Source of the DNA: a virus
Length of the DNA: 28,102 nt
Direction: 5' to 3' (one strand)
IMG/VR virus record: IMGVR_UViG_3300025889_000735
Span: 1-28,102 of that record
Below are positions 1-7,312 of this stretch, in pieces. The position numbers and the translations under genes are program-made. The number at the start of each line of letters is the position of its first letter. The stretch's first letter is position 1. The notes below the pieces were generated by a model. It made no database searches. It saw nothing but the letters and a program-made list of their open reading frames with translations, and had not been told where the DNA came from.

Positions 1-417
1 GAGACTCTGCTTGATCGCAACTACGAGTTGGACAAGCACGGCGAGGGTCTGGACACGACCTACGACGTGACTCCGACCGGCCCGACCAAGATGGTGCTCA
101 ACAAGTACGACCTCTTGGACTTGGAGGCGATCCTTGTCGACGCTCGCAACATGGCGCTCGGGGAGTCCGATGTCGAAGAGTCCACCGACTCGTTCAACAA
201 CGACGACATCGACACCGATGTCGATGACGATGACGAGATCGACAACCCGACGCTGGAGTCCGACGACGACAGCGCCGAGACGACGTACACCGAGGACGAG
301 TTGCGGAAGATGTCCGTTCGTGACCTCCGCATCATCGCCCTTGAACTTGATCTTGACCCTCGGGGCAAGACCAAGGACGCACTCGTTGACGAGATCATTC
401 TCGCCGCCGAGGCGTGA
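1..417 (+). CDS. C-terminal part of an acidic, probably ssDNA-binding-type phage protein (5' end outside window)
   Basis: The frame is open from base 1, so this is the 3' end of a longer gene; the in-frame TTG at 28 is probably not the true start. The first part (ETLLDRNYELDKHGEGLDTTY, then VTPTGP) resembles the end of phage single-strand-binding or accessory replication proteins, from memory only. It is followed by a highly acidic stretch (about residues 50-95, rich in Asp/Glu). The C-terminal end, ELRKMSVRDLRIIALELDLD followed by a GKTKDALVDEI segment, looks like a SAP-type helix-extension-helix DNA-binding motif. Acidic tails are typical of phage SSBs that recruit replication partners, and the polymerase and RecA genes downstream fit that role. 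The function is inferred; the SAP-like ending is visible in the sequence. Confidence 0.6.
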   Translation, partial: ETLLDRNYELDKHGEGLDTTYDVTPTGPTKMVLNKYDLLDLEAILVDARNMALGESDVEESTDSFNNDDIDTDVDDDDEIDNPTLESDDDSAETTYTEDELRKMSVRDLRIIALELDLDPRGKTKDALVDEIILAAEA

Positions 418-421
418 GATC

Positions 422-461
422 GTCCCCGCTGGTTTTTCACCTCCTTTCGGCCAGCGGGGAC
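422..461 (+). terminator. Perfect 11-bp inverted repeat, candidate terminator or RNA processing hairpin
   Basis: GTCCCCGCTGG (422-432) and CCAGCGGGGAC (451-461) are perfect inverted complements separated by an 18-base pyrimidine-rich loop. It lies 4 bases after the stop of the first gene and 40 bases before the next start. No T-run follows the 3' arm, so it is not a classic intrinsic terminator. It could be a weak terminator, an mRNA-stabilising 3' end or a processing site. The loop contains cacctccttt, an anti-Shine-Dalgarno-like sequence that could pair with the downstream RBS aaggagaa at 490-497. Confidence 0.6.
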
Positions 462-501
462 ACCTTCCCCCAACCAACCCAACCCAGCCAAGGAGAAGAA
501 C

Positions 502-795
502 ATGGCTAACCGCAAGAAGCACCGCAGAATCATTCTTGAGAATCCGCCTGCTCCCAGCAAGCGTGGTCCCAAGAAGACCGGCACGCAGGAGTTCCTGCGC
601 CGTCTGGCCGAGCAACACCCGAACGAGTGGGCAGTCTTCGATCGCCGCACCCGTTCAGGGCACACCTACCTCAGCAGTCTGAGAAAGAAGTCCGAGTGGA
701 AAGACCGCTTGGAAGTGACGAGCCGAGGCAACGACGACGGCACCCGAGCCGTGTGGGTCCGCATCAAGGATGCGCCGACCTCGGACGAGTCATGA
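502..795 (+). CDS. Small basic protein of unknown function
   Basis: ATG start with a good ribosome binding site (aaggagaag, about 5 bases upstream). The 97-residue product is basic at its N-terminus (NRKKHRR) with further Arg/Lys along its length. No domain is recognised. The layout, a basic N-terminus followed by a mixed helix/strand region (EFLRRLAEQHPNEW, then a strand-like VWVRIKDAP), is compatible with a small nucleic-acid-binding protein, but that is inference. Its stop overlaps the next start in ATGA form, implying translational coupling within the early/replication operon. Confidence 0.75.
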   Translation: MANRKKHRRIILENPPAPSKRGPKKTGTQEFLRRLAEQHPNEWAVFDRRTRSGHTYLSSLRKKSEWKDRLEVTSRGNDDGTRAVWVRIKDAPTSDES

Positions 796-1175
796 GCGGC
801 TCACTCTTGAATGAGCGTCTTGCTCGGCTTCTGCGCCTGAAGACACAACTCAGCGAGTTGGAAGCCGAGCGGACCTCCCTTGAGGCCGTCATCCTCCGTG
901 AGATGGATGAGCAGGACATCAAGTCCATGAACTTCTACGAGAACGGGATAGATGTCACCGCCACCACCGTCCACGGGTCGACCATGAAGTTCGACATGGA
1001 TGCCATCAAGAAAGAACTCACCGAAGATCAGTGGGTTGGCATCACGAAGCAAGTGATCGACAACAAGATGCTGGAGGATCAGGTGGCCAAGGGGGCGATT
1101 CCCGTTGAGGTCATCGCCCAGCACTCCACTGAGGTGCCACGCAAGGGCTACGTCCGCTTCAAGTACGGCAAGTAA
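792..1175 (+). CDS. Small coiled-coil protein of unknown function
   Basis: The chosen ATG overlaps the preceding stop (ATGA), the usual arrangement in this operon; longer versions would run deep into the upstream gene. The 127-residue product begins with a heptad-like helix (LLNERLARLLRLKTQLSELE, continuing through AERTSLEAVILREMDEQ). This is followed by a strand-rich segment with NGIDVTATTVHGSTMKFDMD and a C-terminal PRKGYVRFKYGK. This overall shape (N-terminal coiled coil, then a small beta domain) is common among short phage replication-region proteins, but no family is recognised. No catalytic motif is visible. Confidence 0.75.
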   Translation: MSGSLLNERLARLLRLKTQLSELEAERTSLEAVILREMDEQDIKSMNFYENGIDVTATTVHGSTMKFDMDAIKKELTEDQWVGITKQVIDNKMLEDQVAKGAIPVEVIAQHSTEVPRKGYVRFKYGK

Positions 1176-1212
1176 CTGGCCTCACAACTGCATCAATGAC
1201 TACGATGCACAC

Positions 1213-1308
1213 ATGGCCAGATCGTACTGCGAAGTCTGCCGACAGCCCGACGACACTGGGCTGGGCATCTGCTCAGAGTGTGCAACCGACGAAGATACGA
1301 AGGAGTGA
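1213..1308 (+). CDS. 31-residue zinc-ribbon-like peptide
   Basis: ATG at 1213 gives a 31-residue peptide with two CxxC knuckles: CEVC at residues 6-9 and CSEC at about 20-23. These would form a minimal zinc ribbon. The tail is acidic (ATDEDTKE). The stop lies just before the GTG start of the next gene, and the last codons (aaggag) supply that gene's RBS. Such tiny zinc-knuckle proteins are common in phage early regions. The two regularly spaced CxxC pairs argue that it is real, but expression is not proven. Confidence 0.55.
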   Translation: MARSYCEVCRQPDDTGLGICSECATDEDTKE

Positions 1309-1313
1309 CCACT

Positions 1314-1655
1314 GTGTCCAATACTGCTACCCATACCAATCCATTCGACCGAGTTCGTGAGGCCAAGCGCTTCGACGTGGCCGAGATGTTGCTCACCGGA
1401 GACACGGTGAGTTGGAACGACATCATTGAGAGTGTCGGCAACTTCTCGCCACGGACGATGGGCTACGTCTTGCGAGGCTTGGAGGATCAGGGTGCCACCA
1501 TCCTGAGACTGCGGGATGCCGAGCACGGCACCCTGTACCGATACGACCCGACGTGCGAGTACGACGCTCGGTTCCGACTGTCGAAGTCGGACGGGCCTGA
1601 CGCACAACGACAGAAGAAGCACAATGCCGCTTACTCGGAAACAGCGGGATCGTAA
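1314..1655 (+). CDS. Winged-helix-like small protein
   Basis: GTG at 1314 is preferred because aaggag lies about 8 bases upstream; the in-frame ATG at 1278 would overlap the preceding zinc peptide. The 113-residue product has helix-turn-helix-like character: FDVAEMLLTGDTVSWNDIIE, then SPRTMGYVLRGLEDQGATIL, then a beta-wing-like RLRDAEHGTLYRYD. That pattern suggests a DNA-binding winged helix, possibly a transcriptional or replication regulator. The tail is hydrophilic. Its 3' end overlaps the next gene by 32 bases. Family assignment is uncertain. Confidence 0.7.
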   Translation: MSNTATHTNPFDRVREAKRFDVAEMLLTGDTVSWNDIIESVGNFSPRTMGYVLRGLEDQGATILRLRDAEHGTLYRYDPTCEYDARFRLSKSDGPDAQRQKKHNAAYSETAGS

Positions 1656-1908
1656 GCCACTCTTCTGCGGAAAGTGCGGGCGTATCACTTACGCCGACTC
1701 CCCCGACCGTCAGTGGTGGCTGGTGGGCATGGATTACGGGACGACCGTAGTTCGGTGCCCCCAGCACATCACTGAATGGACCCTCCGCATCTCAGGACGA
1801 GGACGGAGCATGGCCTCATACCGCTGGAAGCGGCTGGCCAAAGAGAACGACAACTACGACTCCAGCATGATGTCGATGGAGCCGTTGTTCCTAGACGACG
1901 ACATCTGA
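1624..1908 (+). CDS. Small cysteine-containing protein, possible zinc-binding
   Basis: ATG at 1624 gives 94 residues and overlaps the upstream gene by 32 bases. The N-terminus is basic (MPLTRKQRDRKPLF), followed by a CGKC knuckle near residues 15-18 and a third cysteine with a histidine in VVRCPQH. That gives a CxxC...CxxH zinc-binding layout. The C-terminal part is charged and ends in the acidic LFLDDDI. Next to the polymerase gene, it could be a small DNA-binding accessory factor, but this is inferred from the motif only. Confidence 0.65.
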   Translation: MPLTRKQRDRKPLFCGKCGRITYADSPDRQWWLVGMDYGTTVVRCPQHITEWTLRISGRGRSMASYRWKRLAKENDNYDSSMMSMEPLFLDDDI

Positions 1909-1933
1909 GCAAACATGGTAGGAAGGGAGGGCC

Positions 1934-4597
1934 ATGTTCTTTCACACTCATGTCCATTCCGAGTTCTCATGTCTGGACGGGATGGCCGACATTCCCACGA
2001 TGGTCGCCAAGGCGGCGAAGATGGGACAGCCGGGGATCGCACTGACCGATCACGGCAACATGAGTGGTGTCTTCCAGTTGTACAAGTCAGCCAAGAAGCA
2101 CGGCCTCGCCCCATTCCTCGGGCTTGAGGCATACACAGTCGGGCAGGTCGATGACAAGACGGCGAAGCGCCACCACCTCACATTGCTGGCGTACACGACG
2201 GATGGCTACAAGAACCTTGCACAACTCTCCAGCACTTCGCATCGCCGTGACCACTACCACTACAAGCCGAGGCTCAGTGAGTTCGACTTCGTGGAGGCCA
2301 AGGCCAATGGCGCTACCTCGGGCATTGCTTGTCTGACGGGTTGCTACTTCGGGGAGGTCTGTCAGGCCATCGTCTCAGAGCCAGATGAGGACGATGGGAT
2401 TGAGAAAGCCAAGAGGCTCGTCCGGTTCTACCAGTCGATCTTCGACCGTGTGTACATCGAAGTCCAGCACCACAACACCCAGCATGAAGTGTGGGATGAC
2501 GACCGCCTAGTTCAAGCGCTCCACCGACTCTCACAAGAGACGGGGTGCCCGCCCATCATCACGAACGACTGCCACTACTGCGACAAGGGCGAGAAGGAAC
2601 TTCACGACATGATGAAGTCCATCGCCTACTCCAGCGATCCCGGCGATGTCTCGTTCCCCGGCGACTCGTACCATCTCGCCTCGGAGTCGTGGGTCAAGGT
2701 TCACTACCGAGATCACGCCGAGGTGTGGGATGCGGCGCAACAGTCGTATCAAGAGTTGATCGAAGCCAACGAGTTGGCCATCCCCGTGCTGGACGACTAC
2801 CAATACCACGTCCCGCAGATTGCCGAGTCCCCGATGCGGCGGCTGGAGTACCTCTGCCTCAAGGCGATGGGCGGGAGAGAACTTGGCCCGAAGTACGGAG
2901 CACGTCTGGATTACGAACTTGGCGTGATCGAAGGGCTGGGCATGGCCGACTACTTCTTGCTCGTCCACGACTACGTTCAGTGGTGCAACGAGCAGGGCAT
3001 CTTCGTCATGGCCCGTGGCTCTGCGGCTGGCTCACTTGTCTGCTGGCTTCTCGGGTTCACTCAGGTCGACCCGCTCAAGTGGAACCTGACCTTTGACCGA
3101 TTCCTGACCCCTGACAGGATTCGACCGCCCGACATCGACCTTGACATCGAAGACGTGAGGCGAGCCGATGTCATTGAATACCTACAGGGCAAGTACGAGG
3201 TCGTCCAGATCGGCACCTACAACAAGTTGTCGTATGACGAGGACAGTGGCCGAGGTGGCCTCTACGTCCAGTACATCAGTGCTCAGCGCAAGATTCTTGG
3301 AGACAAGTTCCCGAAGACGCTCGGGAAAGTGAAGACGCTCCACGACCTAGATGAAGTTCGGCCACAAGATGCCGAGCGAATCAGGAGGCTCGGTGACGTG
3401 GCACTGCGCCGTTCCCCCGGTGCCCATGCCGCTGGATTCCTTGTCGGTGCTCCGCCGACACACAACGTATCCGATTGGATACCCACCATGCTCATCCCGT
3501 CCTCGGGCACCGAGGTAACGCAGATGATGATGGACGACGTGGAGGATGCGGGCTACATCAAGATCGACTTGCTCGGCCTCCGCTCGCTGGCCACGGTTCG
3601 TCGGTGCTTGGAGTTGATCGGCAAGGACGGGCTGGATTGGATTCCGCTGGACGACAAGGAGACGTTCAAGTTCTTACGCAAGGGCAACTCAGAGACGGGC
3701 ATCTTCCAGTTGGAGGGCTACACGGCGGCCAAGGGATGTCGTGAGGTCAAGGTCAAGACCGTCGATGATCTGATCCTCGTCAACGCTCTCTATCGGCCCG
3801 CAACTCGGGACAGCGGCTACGTCGATCTCTTCCACCACAACCGAGACAACAGGGGTTCGATCTCTTACCCGCACCCGATCTTCAAGAACCACCTACAGGA
3901 GACGTTCGGAGTTCCGTGCTTCCAAGAGCAGGTGCTTGGCATCCTCCGTGACCTTGGGATGCCGGTGGCCGAACTCAACGCCTTCCTGAAAGCGGTCAAG
4001 GGTAAGCACGCCAAGGGCGGCTACTCAGACGAGTCGACGGCGATCTTTGTCAACAACAAGCGCCGGTTTGAGGCGCTCTGTAAGGACAAGGAGATGACCG
4101 ACGAGCAGACCGAAGAGGCGTGGGAGTTGGTCGAAGGATTCGCCGCCTACGGATTCAACCGTGCTCATGCCACGGCGTACTCACTGCTCGGCTATCAGAT
4201 GGCCTACCTGAAGACGCACCATTCGGTGCAGTTCCACGCCGCTCTTCTGGAGACATCGGTGGGGACGACGAAGGAAGACCAGTACGTCAAGGAGACACGG
4301 CGAGTCGGAGTTCCCGTTCTCGGGGCGTGCATCAACCGGTCGGCAGTCCTGTGGGCTATCGACCCATCGGGGAGGGCGATCCGCAAGGGCTTGTCCTCCA
4401 TCAAGGGAGTTGGCCCTAAGGCCGCAGATGCTATTGTGGCGAGTGCGCCCTACGAATCTGTGGACGAGATCATCGACCGTTGCCCAGCAAAGTCCGTCAC
4501 TGGCGGAAAGAGTTGGAAGACGGACGGCACCCTCTCCGGTGTGCTTGAGTCGCTGAGGAAAGCGGGAGCACTGAAAGCCGTGGGAGTTATGCCTTGA
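1934..4597 (+). CDS. dnaE: C-family DNA polymerase (DnaE-like PolIII alpha) with PHP domain
   Basis: This is the phage's replicative DNA polymerase. The ATG start follows gggaggg. The N-terminal PHP domain (about 1-210) has HTHVHSE, ALTDHGN and TNDCHY, metal-binding positions that look intact, so an intrinsic phosphoesterase or proofreading activity is plausible. The palm motif RGSAAGS is followed by PDIDLDIED with Asp400 and Asp402, matching the catalytic pair of E. coli DnaE (401/403), and KIDLLGL gives the third Asp at 545. A helix-hairpin-helix motif (GLSSIKGVGPKAADAI, about 818-835) sits near the C-terminus. At 887 residues it is shorter than bacterial DnaE (about 1160) and ends after the HhH, without a visible OB-fold or tau-binding tail, so it may work with little clamp-loader contact. 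It is translationally coupled to the next gene through TTGA. Confidence 0.95.
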   Translation: MFFHTHVHSEFSCLDGMADIPTMVAKAAKMGQPGIALTDHGNMSGVFQLYKSAKKHGLAPFLGLEAYTVGQVDDKTAKRHHLTLLAYTTDGYKNLAQLSSTSHRRDHYHYKPRLSEFDFVEAKANGATSGIACLTGCYFGEVCQAIVSEPDEDDGIEKAKRLVRFYQSIFDRVYIEVQHHNTQHEVWDDDRLVQALHRLSQETGCPPIITNDCHYCDKGEKELHDMMKSIAYSSDPGDVSFPGDSYHLASESWVKVHYRDHAEVWDAAQQSYQELIEANELAIPVLDDYQYHVPQIAESPMRRLEYLCLKAMGGRELGPKYGARLDYELGVIEGLGMADYFLLVHDYVQWCNEQGIFVMARGSAAGSLVCWLLGFTQVDPLKWNLTFDRFLTPDRIRPPDIDLDIEDVRRADVIEYLQGKYEVVQIGTYNKLSYDEDSGRGGLYVQYISAQRKILGDKFPKTLGKVKTLHDLDEVRPQDAERIRRLGDVALRRSPGAHAAGFLVGAPPTHNVSDWIPTMLIPSSGTEVTQMMMDDVEDAGYIKIDLLGLRSLATVRRCLELIGKDGLDWIPLDDKETFKFLRKGNSETGIFQLEGYTAAKGCREVKVKTVDDLILVNALYRPATRDSGYVDLFHHNRDNRGSISYPHPIFKNHLQETFGVPCFQEQVLGILRDLGMPVAELNAFLKAVKGKHAKGGYSDESTAIFVNNKRRFEALCKDKEMTDEQTEEAWELVEGFAAYGFNRAHATAYSLLGYQMAYLKTHHSVQFHAALLETSVGTTKEDQYVKETRRVGVPVLGACINRSAVLWAIDPSGRAIRKGLSSIKGVGPKAADAIVASAPYESVDEIIDRCPAKSVTGGKSWKTDGTLSGVLESLRKAGALKAVGVMP

Positions 4598-4890
4598 TCG
4601 ACATTGACGACTTGAACACAAGTGAGCAGGCCGTTGAGTTCCTGAGAGAGATCGCCACGACTGTCTGGCAGGCGCTCAACGAGATCGACAAGGAGGGAGC
4701 ATCCTCCATCAGTACGGCGCTCATCGTTTCTAGCCACGTCCTCTTGGAAGAGATGGAGATGGCCGACGAACTTGCACGTTGCCTGATTAGTTCGATTCGG
4801 GAGGGGCGCTTCCTAGAAGACGACGCACTACAACTGTTGGCGGCTTGGAAGAAACGCAGGATCGTCAGTGGAGCAGTGGCAAGTGAGTGA
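4594..4890 (+). CDS. Small acidic helical protein of unknown function
   Basis: It starts with TTG at 4594, overlapping the polymerase stop (TTGA), with gggag a few bases upstream. The 98-residue product is mostly helical and acidic, beginning IDIDDLNTSEQAVEFLREIA. Leucine-rich segments (LLEEMEMADELARCLISSIR) could form a helical bundle. No motif for catalysis or DNA binding is visible. Coupling to the polymerase suggests an accessory role in replication, which is an inference from position only. Confidence 0.7.
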   Translation: MIDIDDLNTSEQAVEFLREIATTVWQALNEIDKEGASSISTALIVSSHVLLEEMEMADELARCLISSIREGRFLEDDALQLLAAWKKRRIVSGAVASE

Positions 4891-5008
4891 ACAGTTAGTC
4901 CTATTCGACCCCGACCAATACAGCGAGGAACGTAGTGAGCAAAGCCCAAGAGTTGATGGCCGAGATCAACAAGGCTCTCGGGGAGGGGACAGTCAAACTC
5001 GGGAGTGA
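4883..5008 (+). CDS. Possible 41-residue overlapping peptide
   Basis: A GTG at 4883, preceded by gtggcaagt, opens a short frame bridging the gap between the previous gene and recA. It begins VSEQLVLFDPDQYSEERSEQ. It overlaps recA by about 74 bases, and its second half is the out-of-frame image of the recA start, so only the first 17 or so residues lie in unique sequence. It could be a leader peptide coupling recA translation, or nothing. No purine-rich RBS is obvious. Confidence 0.2.
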   Translation: MSEQLVLFDPDQYSEERSEQSPRVDGRDQQGSRGGDSQTRE

Positions 5009-5966
5009 CGAGTCACTTCTGGTCAAGCGTCTCCCCACGGGCGTTCTGCCCATCGACCATCTGCTTGACGGTGGCATCCCCACCGGCAGATTCACGGAAC
5101 TCTTCGGGGCTTACAGCACCCTGAAGTCATACATCGCCCTGTCGTGCATTGCACAGACACAGAAGAGCGGCGGAGTCTGTGCCATCGTTGACACAGAGCA
5201 CGCCTACGACCCCGTGTGGGCCGAGTCCATTGGCGTGAACACCGCTGACCTCATTTACCAAGCCCCCGAGACGGGTGAGGAAGCGGTCGATGTCACTGAG
5301 GTCTTGGTCCGCAACGGGGTCGACCTTGTGGTGTGGGACTCGGTGGCGGCCACGTTGCCGCAGGCCGAGAGCACCAAGAGGATGTCCAAGGAGTCCGTCC
5401 AGCCCGCTCGGCTGGCGGCGCTCATGTCGCTCGGTATGCGGAAGTTGACCGCCGCCAACGACCACACCGCCATCCTCTTCATCAACCAAACCCGCCTGAA
5501 CGTCGGTGTCGTCTTCGGTGACCCTGAGACAGTTCCCGGTGGCCGAGCACTTCCCTTCTACGCCTCGTACCGTGTGGCGCTCCGTAAGGCGGGGAAGGAG
5601 AAGGAGTCGGTCGATACCTACGACTCCACCGGCAAGAAGACGACCGTGAACCAAGTCACGGGCCACAAGATTCGTGCCACACTGGAGAAGTCGAAGTTGT
5701 CGGCTCCCTCCCGTGACGTGCTCTTCACGTTCGACCTGACGAGCGGACAGGTAGACGAGATCGGGTACGCCCTCAGCGCTGGGCTGGAGAAGGGCATCGT
5801 GAAGCATGAAGGTAGGTCGTGGTGGGTAGACGAGACGGAGAAGACAGTGGGAGCCGAGAAGTTCCGTGGCTGGCTGAGGGATCATCCCGAGGTAGTGGAG
5901 ATGATTCGGCAGGAACTCTTGGAGCCAAGTGGAAGCCACGAAGTCGACAGCAAGAAGGTCGGCTGA
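4935..5966 (+). CDS. recA: RecA-like recombinase with atypical Walker A
   Basis: ATP-dependent strand-exchange protein acting in phage recombination and repair. The GTG start is preceded by gaggaacgta. The RecA core is clear: GVLPIDHLLDGGIPTGRFTE leads into the P-loop, VDTEHAYD carries the catalytic-type Glu88, LVVWDSVAA is Walker B with Asp135, and FINQTR (Gln185) plus GVVFGDPETVPGGRALPFYA form the L2/FYAS region. The P-loop reads GAYSTLKS (58-65). The usual Gly before the Lys is Leu63, while the Lys64-Ser65 pair is kept. Similar LKS-type P-loops occur in other actinophage RecA-like proteins, as far as I recall. The 343-residue length is normal for RecA. A downstream nuclease overlaps its 3' end. 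Confidence 0.93.
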   Translation: MSKAQELMAEINKALGEGTVKLGSDESLLVKRLPTGVLPIDHLLDGGIPTGRFTELFGAYSTLKSYIALSCIAQTQKSGGVCAIVDTEHAYDPVWAESIGVNTADLIYQAPETGEEAVDVTEVLVRNGVDLVVWDSVAATLPQAESTKRMSKESVQPARLAALMSLGMRKLTAANDHTAILFINQTRLNVGVVFGDPETVPGGRALPFYASYRVALRKAGKEKESVDTYDSTGKKTTVNQVTGHKIRATLEKSKLSAPSRDVLFTFDLTSGQVDEIGYALSAGLEKGIVKHEGRSWWVDETEKTVGAEKFRGWLRDHPEVVEMIRQELLEPSGSHEVDSKKVG

Positions 5967-6220
5967 CCGAGAAGAAGATCGCTAAAGACCTCGGGGCTAG
6001 GACACATCCCAACTCGGGAGCGCTGAGGATCAAGCACGACGCATCGGACGCTGAGACGTTGTACGAGATCAAAGATGCCAACAAGTCCTACAGCCTGAAG
6101 GCCGACGAGTTGCACACCCTTTGGGTACGCTCGGCTAGAGAGTCCAAGGAGCCGGTCTTCATCATCAAGTTCAAGCACCTCGGCATGACCGCCACCATCA
6201 CGATGACCAAGGAGATGTAG
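5819..6220 (+). CDS. Small PD-(D/E)XK (Holliday-junction resolvase-like) nuclease, start uncertain
   Basis: The conserved part is the C-terminal 85 residues: EKKIAKDLGARTHPNSGAL, then DAETLYEIK, where the Asp and the E-x-K triad form the PD-(D/E)XK active site, then a helical stretch and VFIIKFKHL. This matches small archaeal-Hjc-like phage resolvases. No ATG, GTG or TTG in this frame lies near the start of the conserved core. The nearest are GTGs at 5819 and 5822, inside recA, which would add about 48 residues that look like recA read in another frame. Alternatives are a CTG start at 5963, just before recA's stop with aagaagg nearby, or a -1 frameshift from recA giving a RecA-nuclease fusion. 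It ends one base into the next gene. Confidence 0.7.
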   Translation: MVGRRDGEDSGSREVPWLAEGSSRGSGDDSAGTLGAKWKPRSRQQEGRLTEKKIAKDLGARTHPNSGALRIKHDASDAETLYEIKDANKSYSLKADELHTLWVRSARESKEPVFIIKFKHLGMTATITMTKEM

Positions 6221-7014
6221 TGAGTCTGAAGCAACACATCAAGATCGCCAAGCGCAACACAAAGATCACGCCTAAGTTGCACGCATGGCTAAATAACAAT
6301 GATGGAGTACGAGTAGAGGATGAAGTTACGGCCAAGCGGGTCTTGGACATCCTCGCCCCGAGCGAGCACGACCGGTCTGGCGTGTTCCACCCGTCGCAGT
6401 TGTACCAGTGCCCTCGGCTACAGGTCTTTGAGTATTACGGGGTCGACAAGCGTGAGCAGTACAACCCGACGCTCCGCAACCTCTTCAACGATGGACACTT
6501 TCGCCATCTGCGCTGGCAAATCATGTTGCTCAACGCTGGCATCCTCACCGACATCGAAGTGAAGGTGTCGATCCCTGAGTACAGGCTGGCAGGGTCGATG
6601 GACGGCGTGAACACTGACGAGGGTTGGATGTTTGAGTTGAAGGGCACCAGCCAGTACCAGTCGGTTGTCAGTCGTGGAGCGATGCCCGCCCACATCAAAC
6701 AGGTCAACGCTTACCTCATGGCGAGCGGGCTGGATCAGGCTCTCATTGTCTACGAAGACAAGTTGTCACAGCAGTGGCAGGAGATCGAAGTATCCAAAGA
6801 CCCGAAGATCGTGGACGAGATTGAGTCCATCCTCCAAGACCTGAACCGAGCAATAGAAACTGGCGAGTTACCGGAGATTCTGGATGAGTGTAAAGATCAA
6901 GAAGGCGCACGATTCAACCGTTGCCCCTATGGCGGGGTCTGCCACAAACTCCGCAACCGAGACGACATCATTGAGGCTCTTCCACCTGAACGAAGGGTTG
7001 CCATCCCTAGTTGA
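6220..7014 (+). CDS. Cas4-like Fe-S PD-(D/E)XK exonuclease
   Basis: GTG start overlapping the previous stop by one base, with aaggag upstream. The 264-residue product carries a RecB/Cas4-type nuclease core: an early Cys64 (LYQCPR), a conserved His in DGHFRH, then GSMDG (Asp128) and FELKG (Glu139, Lys141) as the D...ExK catalytic set, followed by HIKQVNAY (Gln161). Three C-terminal cysteines at 224, 235 and 241 (CPYGGVC) with Cys64 could hold a 4Fe-4S cluster, as in Cas4 and AddB. There is no CRISPR array or cas gene nearby, so this is a phage recombination nuclease likely to process DNA ends for the neighbouring RecA, not an adaptation protein. Confidence 0.88.
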   Translation: MSLKQHIKIAKRNTKITPKLHAWLNNNDGVRVEDEVTAKRVLDILAPSEHDRSGVFHPSQLYQCPRLQVFEYYGVDKREQYNPTLRNLFNDGHFRHLRWQIMLLNAGILTDIEVKVSIPEYRLAGSMDGVNTDEGWMFELKGTSQYQSVVSRGAMPAHIKQVNAYLMASGLDQALIVYEDKLSQQWQEIEVSKDPKIVDEIESILQDLNRAIETGELPEILDECKDQEGARFNRCPYGGVCHKLRNRDDIIEALPPERRVAIPS

Positions 7015-7015
7015 G

Positions 7016-7312
7016 ATGCAGGCCGAGTTGGACGAGTACACCTCCGTCCTCATGGGCCACGAAGAGCCGCCAATCGACCAAGGCGACATGACGTTGCTGG
7101 AGTACGCCAACGCCGTCTACAGCCGTGCGATGGAGTTGACCATGTTGCTCCAGCGGGCCGAGGCATCGGGTGTCGTGGTCCGAGGATCGAAGGTGTACAA
7201 GTTCAGGACCGGTGAGTTGAGGACGTTCACTGAGATGGCGGGCAGGGCGATTGACCTCGGAAGTCGCAGGGTCACTTACGCCAAGATGGAATACTCTATG
7301 GGGTATGGATGA
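7016..7312 (+). CDS. Small helical protein of unknown function
   Basis: The ATG at 7016 immediately follows the nuclease stop (TGAGATG). An in-frame TTG at 6998 and an ATG at 6884 are possible, but the latter would overlap the cysteine-rich end of the Cas4-like gene by 131 bases. The 98-residue product is helical: MQAELDEYTSVLMGHEEPPI, then LEYANAVYSRAMELTMLLQR, then VVRGSKVYKFRTGELRTFTE. No catalytic motif is seen. Its position between two nucleases suggests an accessory role in recombination, as inference. Its end overlaps the RuvC-like gene by 8 bases. Confidence 0.7.
   Translation: MQAELDEYTSVLMGHEEPPIDQGDMTLLEYANAVYSRAMELTMLLQRAEASGVVVRGSKVYKFRTGELRTFTEMAGRAIDLGSRRVTYAKMEYSMGYG

Noticed and set aside
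6220-7014. Cas4-like gene as part of a CRISPR system
   Set aside because: There is no CRISPR array and no other cas gene. The gene sits among RecA and RuvC-like genes, so a phage recombination nuclease explains it.
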